Shown here in pieces: positions 44,389 to 56,429 of a stretch of DNA of 64,000 nucleotides (the first letter of the stretch is position 1; each line of letters begins with the position of its first letter). Below the pieces are notes generated by a model. The model saw nothing but the letters and a program-made list of their open reading frames with translations, was not told where the DNA came from and did no database searches. Location: NCBI RefSeq assembly GCF_030247195.1, contig NC_080671.1, positions 8,323,343 to 8,387,342 on the forward strand, written 5' to 3'. Origin of the DNA: Topomyia yanbarensis (taxonomy: Eukaryota > Arthropoda > Insecta > Diptera > Culicidae). The position numbers were made by a program, and so were the translations under genes.

Positions 44389-45703
44389 ATGAATGAGACC
44401 ATTGCACGGAAGTAGGTCTTGCATCACCCCGAGTGGAAGCGAGTACGTAAAGGATGCATTCGATGAAAATTCAACGCTCAACAAAAAATGGTTCTTAAAA
44501 CATGTTTTAGTTCGGAGTCTTTCGAAATAATCCTAGATAAAGAACTACAAATTGCTTACCAGATCAGGGTTTGATCTTGAAATGGATTTTGGAATTTTTG
44601 AATGGGCGATGCCCCGATATGTCGTGCTATGATTTCAAAATATTTTCGCGAAATTGATTTTTTTCAATTTCGAAACGGCGAAAGTTTTAGATGATTTTTT
44701 ATAGTTGTTGTGTCCCATTTTGTCAAGTACTCCCTTTACCTACCGACTGTATGCGCCAACTAAAGCTTTGGTTGAATTTTTTCACTTTCCTTCTAAGCTA
44801 TTCAGAATGTTCAGATTAAGTGAACGATAGTCTCTTGTAGAATGTGATATGCGGCATTTCACTAGCAGGTATTAAATGTAAAGTAATAAATTAAAAGGAA
44901 ACTTTTTACAAAAATAGGACAGAAGGTGTGGGAGGAATTTTGGCGTATTGCAGATCAGTTCATGAGTCAATTTAGGAAGTTCAACTCAAAATTGCTATCA
45001 AAACTAATCAGTATTATTTTTCATTACTCTTTTTACAGAGCACTAGCCGAGGGCATCCTGGCAGACAACCCCCACCTAGTTCTGCTCTTCTACCTAGCTC
45101 AACTATTCCTAAGAGAACTAATCAAAAGTCACCGTTTGGTGCAGGTCATTCCTATGGATATGTCCGGTTATTACGGTAAGCTAGGGTGAATCTGTTGCCA
45201 GGATAGTTTATCAGCTTCTAACTTTTCTTTATTCTACTCCAATCAATAGAAAATCGTGCCGGTCCGTCGAACCTCGGCAATGTGATAAGTCAGATATTGC
45301 TGTGCAAACAGATTACGCCAGACTTCAATCAGGAGGAGCTGTGCAGCATAACGAAGGATTCGCAGGAGATTGCCCGAATATTGCAGGATCTGCAGGAGTT
45401 TATGCCCCAGCAGGAAACCTACCTGGGTAATTAAAGATAGTTTAGAGAATCTTTTCTTTAAACGTTGACTAGGCCAACTCAAATAATTTATTTTCGGACA
45501 TACCTTGCCAACCTAGAACAAAAAAATCGATGTTACTTCAGCTAGCTACTAAATCAAAAAACTATTCTCATTCCGTACTTCCAGAGCGAACAATAGCCCT
45601 TACAACCGAAATCAACGGCCCATGGCCAGCGAAGCGACGACGTGGTTCACTCTACAAAAACATGGGCCTTCTGTGCTGTGTTTCGAGGCCAAACTACCTA
45701 TGA
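44389..45703 (+). CDS. Small spliced host gene, 151 aa, unknown function
   Basis: Four exons join in phase: 44389-44411, 45039-45175, 45250-45426 and 45585-45703 (456 nt). Introns start GTAGGT, GTAAGC, GTAATT and end TTTTTACAG, ATCAATAG, CTTCCAG. The protein begins MNETIARKALAEGIL and has an amphipathic or hydrophobic helix (LVLLFYLAQLFLRELI, about residues 21-36). It continues with PMDMSGYYENRAG, a Gln/Glu-rich helical middle (ITKDSQEIARILQDLQEF), and a basic end KRRRGSLYKN with a CC pair before the stop. No family recognised. The first exon is short, so it rests on phase agreement and the upstream TATA/TCAG; the three later exons are stronger. An acceptor 2 nt downstream in exon 4 would give a different, longer tail. 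The nearest transposons lie just outside the gene. Confidence 0.6.
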
Positions 45704-46188
45704 ACATAGAAGTACAAAGTCTATCAGTGCAGCTTCCAGTCGGTATCCAACAGGACCGGGCCGCTGTCCACCTCGCCTCGCTCATCTCACCTGTACGTAC
45801 ACCGCCGACAGGTCCTAGGTGCCATCATCCCACCCACCTCCAGCTCCAACAGACGGCGATGCAGTGCAGTGCAGTTCGTATAGTGATAAACTATTAATAT
45901 CCTTCGGGGGTTGCAGCTCCCGCCAACGCCTGATGGCATCGAAACCACGAAAATCCCTGTACCTATAGATAAGTTTATTTTTCGATACGTGTGTTATTTA
46001 GTCTAAACTGAAAATGTGCTGTCGGTTGCATGCTAGGTACATGGTCACAATTGCTGAGTGGTACTAGTTTAACCACTCTACGGCACCTGAAGTTAGTCGT
46101 TCGTTCCGATCGATTGGCGCTCGGGAGGGGCCCCTCTGGGTGGTATCCTCTCTTTGTGTTTTCATCAGGAACACAATATCAAACCGGA
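45704..46188 (+). other. Presumed 3' UTR and downstream sequence of the small gene
   Basis: The frame used by the alternative exon-4 acceptor stays open to about 45897. Past that no coding signal is seen. No canonical AATAAA was found; GATAAA at about 45885 and GATAAG at about 45967 are weak candidates. Confidence 0.35.
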
Positions 46189-46397
46189 TTAAGGTTGCAC
46201 AGAGAAAGGGTAAAATTCGCAAACGAAAAAAGCAGTTTTTTTCCACACCGTATGTCAGATCTTCATAAAAATCAATCAGCGTATGTAGAATGTTGTTACA
46301 GTACTGCTGATTGATTTTTATGAAGATCTGACATACGGTGTGGAAAAAAACTGCTTTTTTCGTTTGCGAATTTTACGCTTTCTCTGTGCAACCTTAA
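46189..46397. mobile_element. TTAA-flanked hairpin MITE
   Basis: TTAA at 46189-46192 and 46394-46397 bound a 201-bp body that is almost one perfect hairpin: arms 46193-46280 and 46304-46393 differ at only a few positions around a loop of about 23 bases. The ends read GGTTGCACAGAGAAA. TTAA duplication suggests a piggyBac-type mobiliser, though GG rather than CC ends are atypical. The near-perfect arms suggest recent insertion. Confidence 0.85.
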
Positions 46398-47174
46398 AGT
46401 CAATTGAGCTCGAAATTGGTTGGGATCAGTAACATTATGAAAGGTGCACACTCTACAAGCTGTTGACTGGCGGTTCTTTCTAAAATACACTAAACCATCA
46501 GGACCACCCTGAATGCAACTCCGTGCTAAAGGTACATGGCAAAAAGATAGAAGAAGAGTTGGGATTTAGAAACCCCTTAGAACACAAACGGGTGTGTTCG
46601 AAAGCTGAGTTGAAGACCAAGTTGAGCCAGAACTAATCATGACATCAATTAAAGGCGGTCGACCGCAAAATGTACACACATACTGCCAACAAGCAAGCAA
46701 ACAAGAACGAACGGAAATAGACTCGTTGCTTTGGTGCTTGTTTTGCAGATGTACATAAGAGAGTATATTCAGCCGGCAGGTGCTACAAGGATGCAGAGAA
46801 AAAAGATAAAATCTAATAAGTGAATGCCACTACATAGCACGATCTGGGAATCATTTGCGATTTGCTGCTAAACAATTCGACGAGTTTATTTCTTCTCCTG
46901 TGACCGTTTTCTTCAATTAAAAGTGCTGCAATGTTTACCTGCCAGGTGTTCTGCAAATTTTCATCCTATACACGTTTTCATTAGTTTTTCCCCGACTATA
47001 TTAGAGAAAAGTTTTACGGAGAAGTGTTTGTGATTGTGCTTTACTGTAAATTAATTCGAACCATTGAATGAGAACCGACTGTTCAATTTTCACAAACTGT
47101 TCGTGCTAAGCTTGGGTTTACAGTAACATACAGTAGGCCTACTATGATGACGGTGAATTCACATCTTTGGGGTC
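46398..47174. other. Non-coding sequence
   Basis: No gene, tandem repeat or element ends that I can support in this stretch. Confidence 0.4.
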
Positions 47175-47540
47175 GTACACTCAGGCAAAAAATACAGCGA
47201 ATTTCATAGAAATATCGTATACTTTTTAGCCACAAGTAGCATGTATGAAAATAATAAGATTATCTTATGAAACGGCATTTATTTTGTCAAATCGGTTTGA
47301 TATGATTTCATGTTCCATAAGGCATCTTTGTTTTAACATAAGACTATATTATACATTTCTCTTATATTTATGAGAATCATAAGATGTTCGTATGAAATTC
47401 AAACGACTGGCATATGAAATACCTTATAAAATTAAAAGATAATCATAAAAGCCGTATGTTTTTCATGTTATAAAAACATAATTTTGTTACTTTTCTATGC
47501 ATCACAAGATAAATCTTATGAATTTCGTTCGTGAGTGTAC
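47175..47540. mobile_element. TA-flanked MITE rich in CATAAGAT motifs
   Basis: GTACACTCAGGCAAAAAATA on the left is answered by the inverted GTACACTCACGAACGAAATT on the right, with TA at both edges. The body repeats ATCTTATGA / TCATAAGAT-type motifs on both strands. It is 366 bp with no ORF. Confidence 0.7.
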
Positions 47541-47871
47541 ATAAGATATATTTTCATCGTGACTAACGGCTAACATTTCAATATAGAAACTCCTTTTCAA
47601 TACAGCGAATAAAATGAGGATAAATTTTCGAGATTCTATATCATTTGTTGTACTGAATCAAATAAAACAATTTTTGTACTATTTTCTTGCGAGGATGTCA
47701 ACCAATTTTGTATTAAACTTTTATGTATCTGTGCCACTAATTTCCTTTTTTTACACTGCACTACACCGGTGTAATCGGTGCTACACTCATACAAACTTGG
47801 GTGTAACCAGTCTATCTCTTTTTTGCACTACGCCGTTATAGCACTAGATAAAAACGAATAAACCATTGAGG
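47541..47871. other. Short non-coding spacer
   Basis: GGTGTAA-type motifs near 47765-47810 are weakly repeated. Nothing else seen. Confidence 0.35.
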
Positions 47872-49575
47872 GATTCCATGAGAAACCGGCCGACCGCAAA
47901 ATATGACCATTGTCGATTCGAACGAAACTTTGCAGGTGTGTTCGCTGTATGAATCTCCATGATATTCTCTGGCAATTGGAATATTTTGATACAAGAGTAA
48001 TTTTTCAAAAGGGCGTAAGCGTTTCTACGTGTATGAATTTCAATTTTTTTTTGTTCGATTACTGTATTTTATACAGCAAAATTATCTGAGAACAAGTTAT
48101 AGGGAATGAATACTTCTGTCCGAAAAAAATATACATTGAAAAAAATGTTGTGTCATTTTTCAAAAAAACAAAAATTTATGATAAAAATTTAAATTGCGAA
48201 AAAACCCATTTTTTAATTTTTTTATATTTTGTTACCAAAAACCTAAAGAGAAAAGAAACATTTTGATTGTGATTGCATGATGAAGAAAAAATCGGTAAAA
48301 AAGTTTTCCTAACAATAACTTCGTACATGTTTTTAAATTTCATACTAATTGACATAAAAAATTGTAATTTTATTACAGAATATAATTTTAAGCACCATTT
48401 AAAATCAAAATGCATTTAACAAAAATCTTCCAAAATGCGTTAGTTTTCGAGATATTTGAAATTTTGCTCCTTCAAAAACAATTAATTCGTGTAATTATGC
48501 TCTTTTTAAAAGTTATTCGCGTTACCCCATCAAAAAATGTCAAAAATTTAATGTTTATCGTTTTAAAGACGTAAAAGCAACCTTTTTAGTGTATTTGGAT
48601 CAAGTTTTCAATAAAAAAGTTTTCCTAACAACAACTTTTGACATTTTTTTATAATTCTTACTATTTGCAGTCAAAAATACAATTTTCTTTTTGAATATGA
48701 TTCTAAACGCCATTTTAAATCGAAATGCTCTTAACAAAAAATTTCTAAAATGTTGTAGTTCTCGAGATATTTTAACTTTTGTTTTAACAACACAATTATT
48801 TTGTTTTATTACGACCTTTTCATAAGTTAGTCGCGTTTCTCCATTAACAATAATAGGTTTTTCAAAAGGCCCGTAAACTTTTGTGCAACTTTTTATATTT
48901 CAACCATAGGGTCTGTTGATTAAACTATATAGCTGAATCATATGTTGGTTGTTTTCATGTGGTGCTTAGAATTATATTCTGTAATAGAATTACAATTTTG
49001 TGGTGCTAAAATTATATTCTGTATAAAAATGGTGCTTAGAATTATATTCTGTAATAGAATTACAATTTTGTATGTCTATTAGTATGAAATTTAAAAACAT
49101 GTACGAAGTTATTGTTAGGAAAACTTTTTTACCGATTTTTTCTCCATCATGCAATCACATTCAAAATGTTTCTTTTCTCTTTAGGTTTTTGGTAACAAAA
49201 TATAAAAAATTTAAAAAAAATGGGTTTTTTCGCAATTTAAATTTTTATCCTAAATTTTTGTTTTTTTGAAAAATGACACAACATTTTTTTCAGTGTATTT
49301 TTTTTTCAGACAGAAGTATTCATTCCCTGTAACTCGTTCTCAGATAGTTTTGCTGTATAAAATACAGTAATCGAACAAAAAAATTTTGAAATTCATCCAC
49401 GTAGAAACGTTTACGCCATTTTGAAAAGTTGCTCTTGAGTCAAAATAATCTTATTACCTGTGGAAAATATTTAGTCTTGCATGACGGTGAAACGTGTAAA
49501 GTTTCATTGGAATCTAAGATGGTCGGTCACGATTTTAAAGATTTCCGGACGGATCTTCGTGGAATTCCTCCATTG
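47872..49575. repeat. 1.7-kb long inverted repeat with tandem core
   Basis: 47872-48415 and 49030-49575 are reverse complements over about 540 bp, very close in the inner 400 bp (for example ACATGTTTTTAAATTTCATA near 48326 and its mate near 49084). In the core, a block starting GTTTTCCTAACAA at 48303 recurs at 48619 (316 bp later) and ends in CTCGAGATATTT or TTCGAGATATTT. TTCGAACGAAACTTTGC near 47917 also occurs at 22312. No coding capacity; a foldback-type element is likely. Confidence 0.78.
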
Positions 49576-49630
49576 CGAAAATGGACTCTGAGGAAGTGTA
49601 AACAAATTTCCTAGAAAATCTAGATTTTTC

Positions 49631-50060
49631 TCACCTTGTAATTAACAAGAAACTGAGAATGGTCGAATCTAGGGCAAATCGTGTTTTGAAACGATTTGAC
49701 CGAAAATGGATCTCCGTATAGTGTGAGTCATGAATGTAAGGAAGTGAAACAGATTCAATTGTGACAGACACTGTTTTTTTTTTTAAAAAATGATAGATAA
49801 GTTCCATGTATAGAGAATCGCGGTAAGCCAGGATGTCTCTAATAGAAATATGGATTGGCCTTCCTCGGACTTGTAAAGAATCTACTAATTGGAATCTGGC
49901 TTCACGATATTCAGTGCACGACCAAACAAAATGCTCAATGTCGTGGCAACTCTCTCCACAAGCACAAGCCCATAACGGTAGAGTTGCGCATCTTTTTTGT
50001 CTAGGGGGAATCTTCAAAAGAGACCACTACCAACTTGGTCGTGGTACTGTCGGATTCTTA
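49631..50060 (-). pseudogene. I-like LINE ORF2 C-terminal fragment
   Basis: The minus strand encodes RQKRCATLPLWACACGESCH, DIEHFVWSCTEYREARFQL, DSLQVRGRPIHISIRDILA and DSLYMELIYHFLK. This matches the Cys/His tail and end of ORF2 in the plus-strand LINE at 22486 (GYHDIDHVVWVCAEYSDAR and so on). The frame is open over 128 codons. RT and RNase H are absent here, but a 5' portion of the same family lies at 56430-57870 on the same strand. Confidence 0.75.
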
Positions 50061-50307
50061 CTGCAGCTCTTTATCCAGCAAGCCTACCGAGTAAACCTGA
50101 ACCTCCTGTATCTCCGTCTCCTCTTCCTCCCGGGACCACCGTTAAATATTACGTCAGGAGGGGATTGTGCTCTTGCACCTCTTCTTTCTTAAAGCCCCTT
50201 GGCTCCTCGACCGCGCCTGTTCGCTGTGTGGGTGTTTTATCAATTTATTATAATTAGTTTGTTCTTGGCTTCTTTTTTTAAATTATCAATATGTTTTTCT
50301 TCTTCTT

Positions 50308-50763
<456 letters not shown>

Positions 50764-50779
50764 GTTAACCCGCGTACAG

Positions 50780-51285
50780 CTTGCAATGTTACCGGTCCGC
50801 CGGCGATTGCCAACGTCGGAACCCGCGAAGACGTGAACCGATACAGAGATACCGAAAACGTAACTCGCATCCCTTCACCCCCACCCTTGGAGGACTTTTT
50901 TTCTTTTTTAACCGACGTTAATCTGCTTGTTGGTGTTGCCAACTTAAAGCTCATATCTTCACTGCGCTAGAGCTCCGACAGAATTAAGGTTACTGACATT
51001 GGCTCTTAGCTGTCCTTGAGCCCGTTGGCTCCCCTGCGTACGTTGAGTCAGCCAGCACGCTATCCAACCCTCGCAGCGTAACCGGGCGCCAACGTTGGAA
51101 CCCGTCAAAACAGGAACCGATCCGGAGATGCCGAAATGTGACTCGCATCCCTTCACAGCCACCCTCGCAGGATTTTTAACCTACGTGAAGCTGCTTGTTG
51201 GTGTCACTAATTTTGTGCTCGTTTCTCCGCTGCGCTTGAGTTCCGGCAGAATTAGTGTTGCTGTCTTTAGGTCCTAGGAGATGCG
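50780..51285. repeat. ~280-bp GC-rich tandem duplication
   Basis: Two units share CGGAACCCG..AAGACGTGAACCGAT..GAGAT-like text and ACTCGCATCCCTTCAC (about 50863 and 51141), then CTGCTTGTTGGTGT and GCGCT.GAG.TCCG.CAGAATTA. The offset is about 278 bp. Low coding potential. It directly follows the ATT tract; identity unknown. Confidence 0.75.
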
Positions 51286-51353
51286 CATCTAAAGTATAAT
51301 GATTGGACATGAGCCTAGGTAATTCGTAAACAAGAATACTTGTAACACGTCAG

Positions 51354-54234
51354 TAGAGATGGTCGGGTTCGGGTTTTTGGACCCGAAACCCGGACCCGAC
51401 CCGAACCCGACGGGTTTCGGGTCGGGTTCGGGTTCTGTAAATTTAAGCTTCTCGGGTTCGGGTCGGGTTCCGGGTTTTCAAATTTGAAATTCTCGGGTTC
51501 GGGTCGGGTCCGGGTTTATGAAATTTTGGACTTTCGGGCTCGGGTCGGGTTCGGGTTTTTCAAATTAGAAATTATCGGGGTCGGATCGGGTTCGGGTTTT
51601 GAACAAAACAACCCATCCATTTCATGACACTGTTTGCGTCTATACACAAAACGCAGTCTTTTTTGTAGTAGTTAATTCACTACGAATGGATGACACATAT
51701 AACCGTACCAAATGTTAGCACCTCTGAATCGCTAGAATTCGTCGTATTTTCTGGTGCTCAAATATTGTATTTTTTCATTCTTGCATAAAATTCCGTCTCT
51801 TCAGATTCGCAAACTGCCTGAATTATTTAATTTTTTAAACGAACATTCATGAAAGATCATTCAACAATACGTGTTTCACATCTAAAATCTCTTTGCTTAT
51901 TATTTTTCATGATAATTAATAATAAACCAAGTCAACAGGAATTTATCGGAAAATATCGGTTCAACATTCTATAATGGAATATAAATTTCGACAAGTACTT
52001 TAAAACCGATACTTAGGCCGCGGCGACTTTTTCTCTACGTAAACGGTTTTGTGGGATACATTCGTACCCCAGAACTAAAATCGCTCTAGTATGTCTAACT
52101 TTTATTAAATTTATAATTAAATTGGATAGTTTTATTCTAAAATCATTCGTAAAGTAACCTGTTTATAAATATTCGTGTTTTGGCTATTTAATTAGGTAAT
52201 ATTTCATTTTGTATAGACAAGTCGTCAAAATTCTCTTTTTTTCTTCATATTGCTATAACTCCGGTAGTTTCAAATCGATTTTGACCATTTATACGACATT
52301 GTAAAGCTTATTAATTTTTTTTTTCAAAAACCGGTCAAAAAGTATATTTATTCCGATGCTTTTTTAAAACCAAACGCCAATACAAACGTTAAATATGCAG
52401 CAATATGCAGTAACAGAGATGAAACAGGAAGGCGTCGAAGGAATAGGTAGAGCCGGTGCATTGTACGTGTATATAAAGTAAGTATGTTCCAGAGACTGGG
52501 CTGCAGAAGATAACGAATCGAATGATGCGTCTTGCATAGTATATACAAATCATATTCACGAATGTGTTTTGACTCTTTCATCCGCAAAAGCAAAAATTAC
52601 GATACCGATCCAAGCGCATTTTCTAGTTGCTTTGCTATAGTGCTTTGTTATACCAAATAACAGATACTATTATTCAGCAAAGTTGAAACTTATACAATTT
52701 TACACAAGTTTCTCGCTTACTATGTATCGATATTTCGCTTTTAAAAAAAGATGTAATTTTTTTTGAATTATGTACACATGACAAAACACTAACGCTAACG
52801 GTTTTGTGGGGTACATTTGTACCCCAAACAAACTTTAAGCAAGCACTGTTAAATTGGTCAAATGAAACAAATAGGTTGTACCTGCCTTCACGGAAGTTTA
52901 ATAATCAAATTGGTTTATGATAAAGATTTCTTGCAATTCTTGCAATAAACTGTAACGGAAAAATAAGGATTTGGACTCATAAATTTGGTGGTACTTTGGT
53001 GTCATTGTGGCGGCTCAAATTTAAAAAACGCACATTATTTTTTTAAAAGCAGATAGTTTAGGCCAAATTTATTTTCTAGAAACTATCTTTGTTCCATCAG
53101 ACCTAAACCTAGCTTCACTTCCGCCAGGTTTCGTTGTTCATGACACTCATATGGTGATGGGATAATAGCACCATTATCAAATCAGTGGTACATATATGAT
53201 ACAAGCACTTTCTGTCAGATTGTTCCCGGCCTAGCTGTTGCATGATCCGGATTCCTTCATGAAAATACATGAATTTCCACGAACTTAACGAAATGATCGC
53301 AAAAATTTTGTGTGTTCTGTTGAAGCCATTAACGGATTTTTAAGTTTGGAGTCGTTCCGAGAGCTCCATTGGAGATGTCGAAGCATCTCTATTGGCGCGC
53401 ATACCGTATAATCTGAAGCATAAAATAACGTCAGAAAATGATTGATACCCTTCGATACAGGTTTGACCGTTCCAACCAGTAACGTGGGTGACGTCATGTA
53501 AACTGTCGAATACGAATTGCCAATTGCCATAGCTTAATTTAATACATGTAATAAACTATACGAAATTGCCTTGCAGGAATGGTTTCTGATAAAAAATCAG
53601 AAATTTTGGTCAATTACGACGGGCAAGGTTGTTGGAAACTGTGACCATTAAGCTTTCTGTTTCCCCATGAGTTTGCCGCCGATTTAACTTAATTTCCGGT
53701 TAAGATATGAATGATTTATCAAGTTTCTCAGCACGTTACAAATTTGACGTTCAATAATAGTAAATATAAATGCGGATTCTACTCGGTAGTGATTTGTTTT
53801 TCCAAATGCAGACATAACTCAATGCGTATGGTGCTACTTCAGATTCGAATGATTCTACTATTCTTAGATGAGTCAAGGGTCCAGCTCGGGTGCCTAGAAT
53901 TAAAAATCTTCGAGATCTTTGGTTGATTCTCCGAATTTGCAAGTTGGATTCGGATCGGGCTTCTCAAATTTTAAACTTTCGGGTTCGGGTCGGGTTCGGG
54001 TTTTCAAATTTTAAAATTCTCGGGTCGGGTCGGGTTCGGGTTTTACAAAATTTTCATTCTCGGGTACGGGTCGGGTTCCGGTTTTTAAGTTTTAAAATGT
54101 TCGGGCTCGGGTCGGGTTCGGGTTTTTCAAATTTTATAATTTCGGGCTCGGGTCGGGTTCGAGTTTTTAAATTTTCATGCGCTCGGGTTCGGGTCGGGTT
54201 CGGGTTCGAAAAAATTGAAACCCGACCATCTCTA
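51354..54234. mobile_element. hAT element with telomere-like minisatellite termini
   Basis: A perfect 8-bp duplication CACGTCAG lies at 51346-51353 and 54235-54242. The ends are TAGAGATGGTCGGGTT and its inverted copy. Inside each end there are several ~41-bp units of the type GGGTCGGGTTCGGGTTTTCAAATTTT (left about 51372-51600, right about 53940-54215), in opposite orientation, so the termini are long inverted minisatellites. The 2.3-kb interior lacks a transposase ORF and contains a repeated block (see next). The total of 2,881 bp is long for a MITE. Confidence 0.9.
52036..52833. repeat. Paired blocks inside the hAT element
   Basis: AACGGTTTTGTGGG.TACATT.GTACCCCA occurs at about 52039-52069 and again at about 52798-52830 in the same orientation, about 760 bp apart, each holding the small palindrome GTAC..GTAC. 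They could be ends of a nested insertion or duplicated regulatory blocks. No ORF between them is convincing. Confidence 0.55.
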
Positions 54235-54242
54235 CACGTCAG

Positions 54243-54909
54243 GGCAAAGTCATTATATAGGAAGGTCCCAGCATGCGTCAAAACGAAAATTGCTTCTGCG
54301 CTCGTATGTGTGACAGTTTCTAAGGGCGAATGGTAGCGTCCAAGGTGCTTAGAGTTCTAAGGTGATTCGTCTTTGACAGTAACTAGGTGAGGAGTGAGGT
54401 AAGCGTGCAGCAAGCTGCGGGGAAAAAATAACAGCGAATAACGTTGTTTACATACTGAAATCCAAGCAAACAAGCATGGGGATGTACTAAACAATGTTGT
54501 TAGCTGTCGTTTCTAGAACCAACATGGCTGATCGGCGATTTAGAGGATCGTATCACCTGAGAATAAAAGCTCCTTGGTAGCGTCTATGTCATCAATACTA
54601 CATTTTAGAGGCTGTCTCTGTTCACTACCGCTAACAATTTTGACGCATGCTAGGATCTTGTTTAGAGGGACTTTGCCGTCAGGGTAACAATATAGCACTG
54701 GGTGGAAATCTACATATTTGTACGTACTCTCTCCGTAGAGTGTATTGTTTACGTAACATAATACTCACCACTGTTCCTTATGATCGTTCACTTTTTCTTG
54801 TAAATTTTGTTTGTTTTAGCTTTTGTAAACAATTATGTTGGTCTAGATAGATGTAGAAAATTTTGTTTCCTCTTGCTGTTGAATTGGTTGCTGGTTATGC
54901 TGCAAGCGG
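54243..54909. other. Spacer between two hAT insertions
   Basis: Mixed composition; no ORF or repeat that I can support. Confidence 0.35.
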
Positions 54910-54917
54910 GCGACAGC

Positions 54918-55322
54918 CAGAGTTAAAAATATTCAAATTCATTGAATGAAAATTGATCATATTCAGCCGCACTCATTTTCAATATTCAGTGACGCAGCTG
55001 AAAACGTCAAACGAACAAACTGCCCATTCATCCATGCAGATTTTCATTCGGCTCCGATTATTACACGAAGCGACCGTGGAGCAACGAATCAAACGCATCA
55101 AAGTAGGCCATGGCACAATGTAAGCGATGATGATTGTCGTTTCATATGCTTTATCGGCTTTTGAAAACATTTTCCTGGATAATTAGTGTAATGAATATAT
55201 TGTACGATATTCAACTGAATGAATAAGATGGATAGTTGAATGAATATTTTTTCTATTCACCGCGAGTCGCAACAGGTTCATTTTCAGCCTTCAAAAATGA
55301 GCTTCGATTATTTTTAACTCTG
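54918..55322. mobile_element. Short non-autonomous hAT element
   Basis: A perfect 8-bp duplication GCGACAGC lies at 54910-54917 and 55323-55330. The ends are CAGAGTTAAAAATA and the exact inverted copy. It is 405 bp, with ATTCA.TGAATGAA-type subterminal motifs on both sides and no ORF. Confidence 0.9.
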
Positions 55323-55330
55323 GCGACAGC

Positions 55331-55645
55331 TATGCACCGAGGCGGTGTGTCGATTTCTTTTGGTCGTGCAGAAGGCGGCCATCGTATAAAATTTAGTTAG
55401 TGACAGACCCCAGTATATGCAAGACGTCCTCGATAAGCCGTTCAAGGACAGTTAACAGCCACAACAGCAATTGTGCGAAGTGCGCGTGTGTGACGGAAGA
55501 TATCCGTCGAAGAGTGCCGACCCGTGGTTTGGGCATACGTAAAAGCGGTGTCGCACCGTCGTAAGGGAGGTTCCAACAAAAGAGCAAAGCTCCCCGAGCA
55601 GAGTCTGATAACAAATTGAGAACTAAACTTGATGTTGTGATGTAG
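55331..55645. other. Short unassigned spacer
   Basis: Balanced composition; no exon or repeat recognised. Confidence 0.35.
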
Positions 55646-56026
55646 TAGGGAATGATTGCTCAGGTTGTTATCATTTTGGTCGTTTTAACGGTTAAAAGAT
55701 CAAAATCGAAAGCAGAAAAATTGCACTATGACATCAAACTGAAAACTATTCATGCTATCAGTGAAAGCAAATTGAAAACTCATTGAGATGGTGAAATATT
55801 TCATTGATAACAAAATAAGTAATCAATTTGATGTTTGTCAAAGAAAGAGAAACAAACATTTTTTTCTAAACATGTAAGCACATTAAAATGAGATCAAAAT
55901 ATGATGTCATATCTGGAAAAATTTAAACTGATATCAAAATAAGATTTCAATTTGATGCTTGATATCAAAATATGTTGTCTATTTGCTGTAATTTTGATGT
56001 TGGACTTTGATCGGGTCACCTCCCTA
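55646..56026. mobile_element. Possible MITE with GATATCAAAAT motifs
   Basis: TAGGGAATGATTGC on the left and the inverted TAGGGAGGTGACCCG on the right are partly alike, and both edges end in TA. The body repeats TGATATCAAAATA and ATTTGATG on both strands. The end match is weak, so boundaries are tentative. Confidence 0.4.
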
Positions 56027-56429
56027 GCTATTTGTCAAGGACCACTGCCGGAGCAGATATGACCGAAGTAGAACGCAGCCGTTGGCATCCCGGCTGATCG
56101 GAAGAAACCGCCCGTCCACCTACCTGCGACAGCATCCAGTGAAAGTGTTGGACAGCAGAGAGGCGTGACAGAGGGAGAATAAACGGTAAAAGTTAAATTT
56201 GTTCATTTGTTTACTTTGTTTATTGGCATATGAAAATCCTAAATTCTTGTAGAGGAACCTAGGCCGCCCTGATAAGAAGGGTCCGCTGGGCAATCAGACC
56301 CGAGTAGTGGGCAAACCCCTACATTTATATTGTATTCGCACCCTACTTACATACGGGTTCGCAGCTGAACGGAAACAGAAGCACCCATTTTCTATTTGTG
56401 AAAGTATCGTAGTTTGATACAATCTTTTC
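56027..56429. other. Unassigned spacer
   Basis: Moderate GC content, no ORF with recognisable features. It borders the minus-strand LINE fragment at its 3' side. Confidence 0.35.

Noticed and set aside
53890..54336. Frame with repeated RVRVGF units
   Set aside because: It is the translation of the ~41-bp G-rich minisatellite in the hAT terminus, not a protein.
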